From Hymenobacter radiodurans (GTDB taxonomy: Bacteria > Bacteroidota > Bacteroidia > Cytophagales > Hymenobacteraceae), in the NCBI RefSeq assembly GCF_004355185.1, contig NZ_CP037922.1:3628001-3692000 (forward strand): 64,000 bases of DNA. The letters are read 5' to 3'. The translations under genes were made by a program, and so were the position numbers. Below, one piece after another: positions 9,105-16,853 of this stretch; positions within the stretch are counted from its first letter, which is position 1; each line of letters opens with the position of its first letter. A model generated the notes under the pieces. It saw nothing but the letters and a program-made list of their open reading frames with translations. It searched no databases and was not told where the DNA came from.

Positions 9105-10670
9105 CTACGACTTCGGCACGGCCGCCGGCAGCGCCTTACGCGGCAGCTTCTGGTCGCGCATGGCGGTGTGGTACACGAAAGAAGCGACGATAACCGAGGC
9201 TTGCTTCAGGTCATCGGCCTGGAGGCGGTCGAAGGTATCTTGGTTGGTGTGGTGAGTGCGGGTGTTGTAGTCGAGGCCATCCTGCACGAACTGGAAGCCG
9301 GGCAAGCCTACGGCGTCGAAGGCCAGATGGTCGGTGCCGCCGGTGTTGCGGGGCGTGATAGTGGTAGCACCCATGTCGGCGAAGGGCTGGAGCCAGGCCG
9401 TGAAGATGGGCGCTACACCCTCGTTACCCTGCAAATAGATACCGCGGATTTTGCCGCTGCCATTATCCAGGTTAAAGTAGCCAGCCAGCTTTTCATGCTC
9501 GGGCAGCAGCTTCATGGTAGCGGGGTCGGCGAAGTGGTTTTTCACGTAGTTGCGCGAGCCGTGCAAACCCTGCTCCTCTTCGCCCCACAAGGCAATACGG
9601 ATAGTACGGCGAGGCTTTACCCCAGTCGCTTTCAGAATACGCATGGCCTCCATCATCACGGCACAGCCGGCCGCGTTGTCGGTGGCGCCAGTGGCGGCGT
9701 GCCAGGAGTCTATATGAGCTCCAAGCATCACCACTTCGCTTTTCAGCTTGCGGTCGGTGCCAGGAATTTCGGCAATGACGTTGTAGCCTTTCAGGTCGGT
9801 GTTTTGAAAACGAGTCTTGGTTTCCATTTCCACTTCCACCGGAATGCCAGCCTCTACCAACCGAATCAGGCGCAGTTGGTCCTCGGGCGACATTTCTATT
9901 TCGGGCAATACCGGCTTTGCGTCGGCGGCGTATGGAGCACCATTGCTGGTAAAGAACGTGCCGTGCGAGCCACCACGGGTGCTGCTGAGTACCGCGGCAG
10001 CACCTTCACTCATCAGCATCTCATTGAGCTTAGTGCGCAAGGCAGCCTGAGCACGACGGGCGTTCAGGCGCTCCGTCATGGCGGGGTCCTCGGTGGTTGG
10101 GCGCGCAGGCTGCGCTTCCATCATTTTGGTGAGCTGCTCGTCGGTGTAGCGGGTGGCGTCGGCCTCAAAAGTAGTTTTGGGTGGCACAGCCACCGCTGTT
10201 AGCACGATTTTGTCGCGCAGCTTGCCCTGGTATTTGGCTAAGTCGGCTTCGGTAGCGGCGTTTACATACACCACCTGCTTTTTCACCGCGCCACTAGTAG
10301 AAGGCGTCCAGGCTTTGGGTGCGCCTATCATGGCGTGGTAATACGGCGCGGTCATAGCGATATACGATTTCTCGATGTCCCAGCCGCGGCCGAAGTCGCC
10401 CCAGGGCTCGATATTGGCGTTGCTCATGCCCCACTTGGTGAGTTGGCCTTTGGTCCATTCGTTAGCGCGCTTCAAGCCGTCGGAGTTAGCCAGGCGTGGT
10501 CCGCATACATCGGTGAGATAAAAGGCGGTTTCCATCACCTTGGAGCGGTTCATACCTTCGTCTTTGATCTTGGCAATCATGGCCTGATCAACTTTTTCGG
10601 CCTGTTGAGCCAAGGTAGGCGCGGCCAGAGCCAGGCTACCGGCCAAGGCTAAGAGTCGGAATGTCGTCAT
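9105..10670 (-). CDS. M28 family metallopeptidase (exported aminopeptidase-like)
   Basis: A 521-residue exported zinc peptidase. A signal peptide (about 1-21, ending LAAPTLAQ) is followed by a region with an inserted PA-like domain and then the M28 catalytic domain. Zinc-site motifs run in order: GAHIDSWH, TDNAAG, WGEEEQG (catalytic glutamate), YFNLDNGSG, GGTDH and the late histidine in THHTNQD. Family members remove N-terminal residues from peptides in the periplasm or outside the cell. It is preceded by a 700-base repeat-rich intergenic region and is probably monocistronic. Confidence 0.92.
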   Translation of the reverse strand: MTTFRLLALAGSLALAAPTLAQQAEKVDQAMIAKIKDEGMNRSKVMETAFYLTDVCGPRLANSDGLKRANEWTKGQLTKWGMSNANIEPWGDFGRGWDIEKSYIAMTAPYYHAMIGAPKAWTPSTSGAVKKQVVYVNAATEADLAKYQGKLRDKIVLTAVAVPPKTTFEADATRYTDEQLTKMMEAQPARPTTEDPAMTERLNARRAQAALRTKLNEMLMSEGAAAVLSSTRGGSHGTFFTSNGAPYAADAKPVLPEIEMSPEDQLRLIRLVEAGIPVEVEMETKTRFQNTDLKGYNVIAEIPGTDRKLKSEVVMLGAHIDSWHAATGATDNAAGCAVMMEAMRILKATGVKPRRTIRIALWGEEEQGLHGSRNYVKNHFADPATMKLLPEHEKLAGYFNLDNGSGKIRGIYLQGNEGVAPIFTAWLQPFADMGATTITPRNTGGTDHLAFDAVGLPGFQFVQDGLDYNTRTHHTNQDTFDRLQADDLKQASVIVASFVYHTAMRDQKLPRKALPAAVPKS

Positions 10671-10753
10671 GTGGTTTGGTTGGTGGTGAAAGATTATTTA
10701 GAAGTTAAAGTACCGGGAAAAGCTCGAGAGTTGCGCACAGCTATCCTCCAGAA

Positions 10754-10787
10754 CGTCATGCAGAGCAACGCGAAGCATCTCGCGTGC
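10754..10787 (+). repeat. Dispersed 34-bp repeat, single arm (family A)
   Basis: Begins CGTCATGCAGAGC and ends CATCTCGCGTGC, matching the arms of the inverted repeat at 11147-11242 with a few differences. It stands about 60 bases upstream of the GIY-YIG relic. A tail GATGTTGCAATGGTA resembles that after the copy at 32386. Confidence 0.85.
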
Positions 10788-10847
10788 TGATGTTGCAATG
10801 GTATATCTTTAAAATTGAACACGCTATTGCATATCTACAACTGTCCA

Positions 10848-11138
10848 GTGTATATCTACATTCTTACTAATCCTTCCCGATCAGTCCTCTACACAGGCGT
10901 GACTAACAACTTGGAGCGACGCCTCCATGAGCACAGTCAAAATCTAGGAAATGCTGGCAAATTCACCGGCCGCTACTAATGTAATCTACTGGTATACTTT
11001 GAGATTTGTCTTGACTCGGTACAAGCTATTGCACGCGAAAAAGAAATTAAAGGCTGGAGCCGTGTCAAGAAGGAAGCTCTGATTTCCATCATAAACCCGA
11101 CGTGGACGTCTATTGATCTCAACACTTGGTCAGACTAA
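10848..11138 (+). pseudogene. GIY-YIG endonuclease-like gene, broken by an internal stop
   Basis: Reading from about 10848 (GTG) gives YIYILTNPS, SVLYTGVTNNLERRLHEH, then after one in-frame TAA at 10977-10979 LLVYFEICLDSVQAIARE, KEIKGWSRVKKEAL and IINPTWTSIDL before the final TAA. These are the ordered motifs of small single-domain GIY-YIG proteins of the UPF0213/YhbQ type: the GVTNNLERR core, the catalytic glutamate region and the basic KGWSRxKK. One base change (for example AAA to TAA) would explain the stop. It is flanked on both sides by the same dispersed repeat family, nine bases from the downstream copy. Confidence 0.8.
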
Positions 11139-11146
11139 ATACCAGC

Positions 11147-11242
11147 ACGTCATGCAGAGCGGAGCGAAGCATCTCGCGTGTTTAGTAAGAATGGTAATCC
11201 TGCATCAGCACGCGAGATGCTTCGCTCCGCTCTGCATGACGT
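11147..11242. repeat. Long perfect inverted repeat (family A)
   Basis: A 34-bp arm (11147-11180, starting ACGTCATGCAGAGCGGAGCG) is repeated exactly in inverse at 11209-11242 around a 28-base loop. Transcribed in either direction it would fold into a very stable hairpin. It belongs to the same dispersed family as the copies at 10754, 22613 and 32386. Confidence 0.92.
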
Positions 11243-11370
11243 TCGTTTTATCATGTTTTAATAGAGTGCGGCAAAAATTCATAGTGCCATTGTCTTAATA
11301 CTCTTCTCTTAATAACCTCACCCCCGCCTCCTTCGTCTAACTCAGCAGCTTTCACTGTTCCGCTGCTTCT

Positions 11371-13181
11371 ATGAGTCTTTGGCAAATTATTCGGCGCCTG
11401 TATCCGTATGTGTTGCCTTACCGCGGGCTGGTTATCAGCACGTTGTTGCTGACGCTGGTAGGGTCGTTGGCGGCGCAGGTCAATCCGTTTGTGCTGCGCT
11501 ACACGGTGGATACCGTGCAAGGGCTGCTGGATAAAGGCCTCGGACTGGCTCAGGGGGCAAATTTGCTACTAGCAGTAACGGCCCTGCTGCTGGGTAAGGA
11601 GGTCATCAACACCTTCATTCAGTTTGGGCAGAAGTTCTACGGCGAGAAAATCCGCATCAATGTCTCGAGCACCCTACACCAGTCGGCGGTGGATAAGATT
11701 CTGACCTACCAGCTCGGCTTCTATTCCGACAGCGGCAACCAAACCGGCAAGCTCCAAACCCGCATCGACCGCGGTGTGGAGAGCCTAATGAAGCTGGTCC
11801 AAAACTTCTTTATAGACATTCTGCCGCTGTTTGCCAACTCCATTGTGGCCCTCATCATCATGTTCACGGCCAACATGTACGTAGGACTAGTGGCGCTGGG
11901 CATCCTCCCGATCTACTTTTGGATCAGCTACCGGCAGGCCGATAAGCTCAACGGCGTGCGCCGTAGTCTGCGCGGCCTGCGGGAGCAGCGCAGCCAGGGC
12001 CTCATCAACATCATCGACTCTATTGTGGTGATTAAGAGCTTCGTGCGCGAAGACTACGAGGGCGAAAAACAGGCTAGCATGCAGCGCAACCTCGTGACCA
12101 CCCAGCTCGAAACCCGCAAAACCAACTTCCTCTTCGACGGCCTCAAAACCTTCGTGGAGCAGATTGGCGTGGTGCTCATCATCATCCTGACCGCCTACCT
12201 GGTGCTGGATCGGCAGATTTCCATCGGGGCCATCATGTTCCATATTCTGCTGTTTAATAACGTGTCGGCCCCCATTCGCCAGCTCCACCGCATCTACGAC
12301 GAGATGAACGAGGCCCTCACTTACTCCGAAGGCTTCTTCGATATCCTCGACGCCACCACCGAAACCGAGCGCACCGGCCCCACCCCGCCCGACCAGCTCC
12401 GGGGGCTTTTTCGCTGCGCAACGTCGACTTCACCTACCCCAGCGGCACCCAGGCCCTCCACGACGTCAGCCTCACCATTGCGGCCGGCCAAACCACCGCG
12501 CTGGTGGGCCTCTCGGGGGCGGGCAAAAGCACGATTCTCAATCTGCTGTGCAAGTTCTACGAGCCCAACAGCGGCGAAATGCTCCTCGACGGCCGTCCCC
12601 TTTCCGACTACGATACCCACGCCCTACGCCAGCGCATCGGGCTGGTGCTCCAGAAAAACCACATCTTCAAGGGTAGCATCGAGGAAAACATCCGCTACGG
12701 CAACTTCGAGGCAACCCTGGACGAGATAAAGGCTGCCGCCAAGCAGGCTTACCTCCACGACCAGATTATGGCCCTGCCCCAGCAGTATCAGTCCGATGCT
12801 CAGCAGCTGTCGGGCGGGCAGCAGCAGCGCATTGCCATTGCCCGGCTTTTCCTCAAAAACCCGCCCATCATCTTCCTCGACGAGCCCACCGCCTCCCTCG
12901 ACGCCATTGCCACCGAGCAAATCAAGAACTCGCTCGACGCCATCAAGCAGGGCCGCACGGTGGTCATCATCTCCCACAGCCTCGCCCAGATCGTGGACTC
13001 CGACTGCATCTACGTCATGAAGCAGGGCCGCGCGGTAGAAAGCGGCACCCACGACGAGCTATACGACAAACGCGGCGCCTACCGCGAGATTTTCGACGCC
13101 TCGGCCCGCAGCCTCAATATCGAGAAGCTAGCGCGGGTGATGGTGGACGATGGAGATGAAGTGGAGGATACGGCAGCGTGA
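11371..13181 (+). pseudogene. ABC exporter (fused TMD-NBD), reading frame broken at a G5 tract
   Basis: A full-length ABC exporter of about 603 residues if one base is restored. The first frame carries the six-helix transmembrane domain (about 1-330); the second carries the nucleotide-binding domain with Walker A GLSGAGKST, Q-loop region LVLQKNHIF, signature LSGGQQQRIAIAR, Walker B IIFLDEPTASLD and H-loop ISHSLAQI. The frames meet at 12401-12405, where GGGGG-CTTTTT stands; a sixth G reads DQLRGAFSLRNVDFTYPSG, the expected start of the NBD. As written the chain runs out of frame after residue 344 and would lack the ATPase. Substrate is unknown. Confidence 0.88.
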
Positions 13182-13243
13182 GGACAGTAAGTTATACTTA
13201 CACTCGAAGCTCATATCTACCTCACTGAACTCACGGCAATCTG

Positions 13244-13603
13244 ATGGAAGTAACCATAACTAAAATTACTAAGATTGATAAACCACCATATACAGAAACG
13301 ATAATGGGCGGTCCCGCAGATTATGAGCGCATCGCACCCATATTTGCTTTCTATAATGTAGAACTTCAGCTAGCAGGCGAAAACTTATTACTAGAAACAG
13401 AAATAAGAGATTCTGGACGTGGCGGATTAGGGCTTGAGTGGGATTCAGACCAATTCATTGATTTGCTCTATTCACATCTAAAACTAAAGGGAGTGAATAA
13501 GGTCTATGAGTTCGTCTCAGAAAATGTGTGGCTTATTTATACAGATGAGAAAGTTGATCTACCAATTAGCTTAATAATAGACAAATTTGACATAAAAAAA
13601 TAA
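13244..13603 (+). CDS. Small unknown protein in an AT-rich islet
   Basis: I do not recognise this 119-residue soluble protein. It is acidic, with beta-strand-like alternation and no export signal. Base composition is clearly more AT-rich than the flanking ABC exporter, as are the next two genes, which suggests acquisition from elsewhere. It ends ten bases before the next gene and is probably translated with it. Confidence 0.6.
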   Translation: MEVTITKITKIDKPPYTETIMGGPADYERIAPIFAFYNVELQLAGENLLLETEIRDSGRGGLGLEWDSDQFIDLLYSHLKLKGVNKVYEFVSENVWLIYTDEKVDLPISLIIDKFDIKK

Positions 13604-13613
13604 AATAAGAAAA

Positions 13614-14150
13614 ATGGGATTCGGATTTAATTTATTTTTCATCTTTATACTACTTCCTCTAACGGCTGCTCTTTCAATAGTCTGGCTTCTGACAAAGAAA
13701 AAGTTTTTCATCATATCACTTGCAATTATTTGGGCTGCAATATTTACACTTATCATTATCGGCAGCTTTCTCAACATTTTGCTTTCTAAAGTAACACTTG
13801 AAAAAGAAGATTTTTATGGCGAGTATGTTATTGACAGAAGCTATTTTCCAGGAAAACAAGCAGATTGGCAATACGAGAGTTTTAGATTTGAAATCAAGGA
13901 AAATGATTCAATCTATTTTTACCTAACACAAAAAGATGATATAGCTAAAGTATTTAAGGGAACAATCAGCACATTAAAACCATATAGTTCAGAACGGCTC
14001 GTCTTGCATATGCAACAGCCAACACATCATATTTTAACTACTAATCCCACTATTTACCGTGACACTTGGGGTTTCTACTTGGTATTTAACTCTCCTAAAT
14101 TCAACAACGTATTCTTCACCAAGGGAAAATGGGAACCTATAGAAAATTAA
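13614..14150 (+). CDS. Unknown protein with two N-terminal membrane helices
   Basis: A 178-residue protein with two hydrophobic helices (about 4-24 and 30-55) and a hydrophilic C-terminal domain (about 60-178) rich in aromatic residues (ending WGFYLVFNSPKFNNVFFTKG). No family recognised. AT-rich like its upstream neighbour, from which it is separated by ten bases. Its stop codon abuts the inverted-repeat element at 14150. Confidence 0.6.
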   Translation: MGFGFNLFFIFILLPLTAALSIVWLLTKKKFFIISLAIIWAAIFTLIIIGSFLNILLSKVTLEKEDFYGEYVIDRSYFPGKQADWQYESFRFEIKENDSIYFYLTQKDDIAKVFKGTISTLKPYSSERLVLHMQQPTHHILTTNPTIYRDTWGFYLVFNSPKFNNVFFTKGKWEPIEN

Positions 14151-14313
14151 CTGGCGCGAGCTTATAGCTCGTGACTAGAAATCAGGATGAGGTTGAACCT
14201 CATCTGCCGCTGTAGCGGCAACGCGGTTCCGGGATTGTTGTAATGGTAATGTTCTGACGGGGGAGGCATAGCCTCCCGACATAGTTGGTCACGAGCTAAA
14301 AGCTCGCGCCAGT
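14150..14313. mobile_element. Palindrome-rich element bounded by 26-bp inverted repeats
   Basis: The ends at 14150-14175 and 14288-14313 are inverted repeats with one mismatch in 26 (outer sequence ACTGGCGCGAGCT). Each end is itself near-palindromic (GAGCTTATAGCTC, GAGCTAAAAGCTC). Inside lie three further hairpins with tiny loops: 14186-14204 (GATGAGGTT-g-AACCTCATC), 14205-14220 (TGCCGCT-gt-AGCGGCA) and 14261-14277 (GGGAGGC-ata-GCCTCCC). It encodes no protein. It could be a non-autonomous mobile element or a structured RNA. Confidence 0.7.
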
Positions 14314-14331
14314 GATGATCCTAATTGTATT

Positions 14332-14586
14332 ATGGAAGAATACCTTAAAGCCGTGAATAACACTAACAAACCAAAAAATAAGAGGCATATCATTGGTATT
14401 ACTATTCAATTAATAGGCACGTTTTTAAGTCTTACGCCATACTTACTCGCATTTTCCATTCCTATCTATCTTATTGGCGTGGCAATAATTTTTTCTTCGT
14501 CAATAGATAGAAAATCCCAAGTTATTTTAAGCATACTACCTTTTGTTTTTTTAGTAATCCTATACATTGGAATATATAATCTATAA
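14332..14586 (+). CDS. Small membrane protein of unknown function
   Basis: An 84-residue AT-rich gene with a charged N-terminus (LKAVNNTNKPKNKRH) and two to three predicted membrane helices covering about 20-84. No family recognised. It lies on the far side of the inverted-repeat element from the two preceding AT-rich genes and shares their composition. Confidence 0.5.
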   Translation: MEEYLKAVNNTNKPKNKRHIIGITIQLIGTFLSLTPYLLAFSIPIYLIGVAIIFSSSIDRKSQVILSILPFVFLVILYIGIYNL

Positions 14587-14769
14587 CTGTCGTAATACTG
14601 ATCGTCCAAATAGAATCAAAAAAAGGTATTTTGCTGATTTAGCTTTTGGCAACCTAAATCAAGAAGCTGGGGGGCATTTCTAGTTGCTTCTGTCCAGCTT
14701 CCGTACACAGGATACCGGCGGACCAGTCCCGCCCGTGGCCAACGCTGGCCACCCCACGTATTCCTGATC

Positions 14770-15468
14770 ATGCAAAAATTCACCGTAGAGCGCCTATCCT
14801 TCGATTCCCTTACGGAGCTGCCAAACTCCTGGCAACCCCAAGACTACAAAGCTCTCCTGCTCAAAACCGGCTACGATAACCCCGACGAAATAGCCCCCGA
14901 CGAGCTCAAAACCATGTGCCACATGGCCCTCACCGACCTGGAGTCTACCGAGGCGGCCCAACTCGTATTGGAGTATCTTTTTGAAGACCAGCTTACGGCC
15001 GGCCAGATAGAAAACCTGGCCCACCAGATGCTCACCGAGAAGCTGTGGGAAGAAAACCCGGAGCTAGAGCAGCACGAAGGCTTTTTTAAAGCTACCCAAC
15101 TGCTGTACACTGCCTACAACGGCAAGTTTCCGCGGGCCGAAGCCGTGCAGTTTCAAGTGCAGCTCACTACCGATGACGCCGAAGCCCTGGCCCTGTTCGA
15201 CACCCAGCCTGAAGCCCCACTCCTACGCCTCCTAGCCCAAGGTATGCCCGATAGCACCCTGCTCAAGCGCCTGTTTCACGAGCAGCTCGATGGCACCAGC
15301 TTCCCCGAAGCCCCATCTATCATCTGGCAGCTGAAACCCCTGAAGCGCGAAGAAAAATCCGTCGTATTTGACGTGGTTAGCTCCGCTTACTGGCTCGACG
15401 ATTTTAAGTACGCTGACACCTACGAAGCCACGACTCAGGCCGACACGTTGGTAGAGGAAGAAGATTAA
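14770..15468 (+). CDS. Acidic protein of unknown function
   Basis: A 232-residue, strongly acidic, soluble protein with no signal or membrane segment. It is predicted to be largely helical in the first 120 residues (TEAAQLVLEYLFEDQLTAG and around) and ends in an acidic tail (VEEED). I do not recognise a family. Composition returns to the GC-richer type of the chromosome, so it is not part of the AT-rich islet. Terminated by the hairpin at 15513. Confidence 0.65.
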   Translation: MQKFTVERLSFDSLTELPNSWQPQDYKALLLKTGYDNPDEIAPDELKTMCHMALTDLESTEAAQLVLEYLFEDQLTAGQIENLAHQMLTEKLWEENPELEQHEGFFKATQLLYTAYNGKFPRAEAVQFQVQLTTDDAEALALFDTQPEAPLLRLLAQGMPDSTLLKRLFHEQLDGTSFPEAPSIIWQLKPLKREEKSVVFDVVSSAYWLDDFKYADTYEATTQADTLVEEED

Positions 15469-15512
15469 TAAACGAAATATAGCAGGTCCGAGCCCCAATC
15501 TATTTTGAAGGC

Positions 15513-15559
15513 AAAAAAAGCCCCCCGGCGAGTATTCTACTCGGCTGGGGGGCTTTTTT
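15513..15559. terminator. Bidirectional terminator with C6/G6 arms
   Basis: A7-GCCCCCCGGCGAGTA pairs with TACTCGGCTGGGGGGC-T6 with a small bulge, between two convergent genes. Confidence 0.9.
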
Positions 15560-15580
15560 GATTGGTTTAACACCAGCTCT

Positions 15581-16060
15581 TTATCCTTTTTTGAAATAGC
15601 TGAAGTACTGAAAACGCACCGCTGGGAATGAATCTCGGTGTCTGTCTTCAGTGCGCGGAAACAGGAGAAAATAGCCCACGTCGATGGTCCAGCCTCTGTT
15701 CGCTTTTTTCGATTTTAAATCAATACCCAACGACAATACGCCCGCGCCTTCTTCGTCTTCTGTAAAATAGGTGGCGCCTTGGCGGAAGAATAATTTTCGG
15801 CGGTTGGTACTAGCCTGCACCTTCCCAAAATATAGGCGGTGTTCCGCGTTAAGCGTAGGCCACACGCCGCCCCACGTTGGGCCCACCCCGACGGTAAAAC
15901 CCAACTGGTTTATTGAGGTTAAGTCGAACCCCACGCCAGCGTGCAGCAGCTCCGGCCCCGACACACCCACGACGAATTTAGTTTTGGTCATGCTCATATC
16001 CTGAGCAGAAACCGTAAGCACTGCCGCTTGAAAAAAGAGAAATATGCCGAGCTTTTTCAT
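15581..16060 (-). CDS. Exported protein, possibly a small outer-membrane barrel
   Basis: A 159-residue protein with a signal peptide (MKKLGIFLFFQAAVLTVSAQ) and then alternating hydrophobic and polar residues with many Gly, Tyr and Phe (for example FTVGVGPTWGGVWP and RGWTIDVGYFLLFP), ending in an aromatic-rich strand, as in small outer-membrane beta-barrels. No specific family is recognised. Its ATG overlaps the stop of the upstream methyltransferase (ATGA, four bases), so the two are translationally coupled. Confidence 0.65.
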   Translation of the reverse strand: MKKLGIFLFFQAAVLTVSAQDMSMTKTKFVVGVSGPELLHAGVGFDLTSINQLGFTVGVGPTWGGVWPTLNAEHRLYFGKVQASTNRRKLFFRQGATYFTEDEEGAGVLSLGIDLKSKKANRGWTIDVGYFLLFPRTEDRHRDSFPAVRFQYFSYFKKG

Positions 16061-16695
16061 GCGTTGTCCTGCCGTTGGAAAAGGAAAGCCACAATGCGGG
16101 GCGTGGTGGTGCAGTTGTCATCGTCGAACCACTCCTGAAGGCGCACGCAGCTGAAGCCGTGGCGGCGGGCTGCTTCCGTGAAATCGGAGATGTGGTGAAC
16201 GTAGCATTCCAGCTCAAAAATGCCCCCCGCGGCCGTATCGAAGCGGGCTTTGCTGCCCTCGTACTGCTTGAACGGGTGCAACTCGCCGATGTAGAACAGG
16301 CCCTGAGGCTGCAGGGAGCGGTGTGCCTGGGCAAACACGAAATCGAGATTGTGGATGTGCTCCAGTATCAAGCTGCACGTGATGAGGCTAGCGGGCGAAT
16401 GGGCAAACTGCCACGGCTGCATAATATCGGCTTGCTGAAAGCTGATGTGGGGGTGCGGCAGCTTCTCTTTGGCCCGGCGCAGCATCTCGGCCGAGAAATC
16501 GATGGCAGTAAGGTGGGTGGCCTGGGTAGCCAGCCACTCAGTGTTTTTGCCGGTGCCGCAGCCCAGCTCTATTATCTCGGCAAAAGGCCCCCCAAGCACC
16601 ATCGAGCGGATAGCGCGGGCTTCCAGGTCGCGGGTTTTGTTCTGGACGTTGTCGTAGCTGTCGGCCCAGGTGTTATAGGCATCTTGAACGTTCAT
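16057..16695 (-). CDS. Class I SAM-dependent methyltransferase
   Basis: A 212-residue cytoplasmic methyltransferase. The SAM-binding motif I is IIELGCGTGKNTEWL (about 41-55), motif II lies around HLTAIDFSAEMLRRAKEK and motif III around ISFQQADIMQPW. The N-terminus YNTWADSYDN is typical of this small-molecule group. Substrate is unknown. The ATG at 16695 matches the family start; a start at 16740 would add fifteen residues without similarity. The stop overlaps the start of the next gene. Confidence 0.85.
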   Translation of the reverse strand: MNVQDAYNTWADSYDNVQNKTRDLEARAIRSMVLGGPFAEIIELGCGTGKNTEWLATQATHLTAIDFSAEMLRRAKEKLPHPHISFQQADIMQPWQFAHSPASLITCSLILEHIHNLDFVFAQAHRSLQPQGLFYIGELHPFKQYEGSKARFDTAAGGIFELECYVHHISDFTEAARRHGFSCVRLQEWFDDDNCTTTPRIVAFLFQRQDNA

Positions 16696-16853
16696 AGGTG
16701 AATATAGCGAAACGCGCGGTCTTCTTGCGCCTATTGTCATGGCCCTGAGGCTCTCCTTTTTTAGTGGATTTTAAGCTTAGCATTCCTTGCGTTTAATGCT
16801 GATATTCATTCCAGTAGATGCCTTTCTCTCACTCTTATCCCACCCCTCAGCCC

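Noticed and set aside
9168..10202. A 344-codon plus-strand open frame opposite the M28 peptidase
   Set aside because: It is a shadow of a GC-rich gene: no family features, a composition mirror of the sense codons, and the sense strand has all M28 motifs.
13244..14150. Toxin-antitoxin pair
   Set aside because: The gene sizes (119 and 178 codons, the second with membrane helices) and sequences do not match any toxin or antitoxin family I know; no evidence beyond adjacency.
14150..14313. CRISPR array
   Set aside because: The hairpins differ in sequence and spacing; there are no direct repeats with unique spacers.
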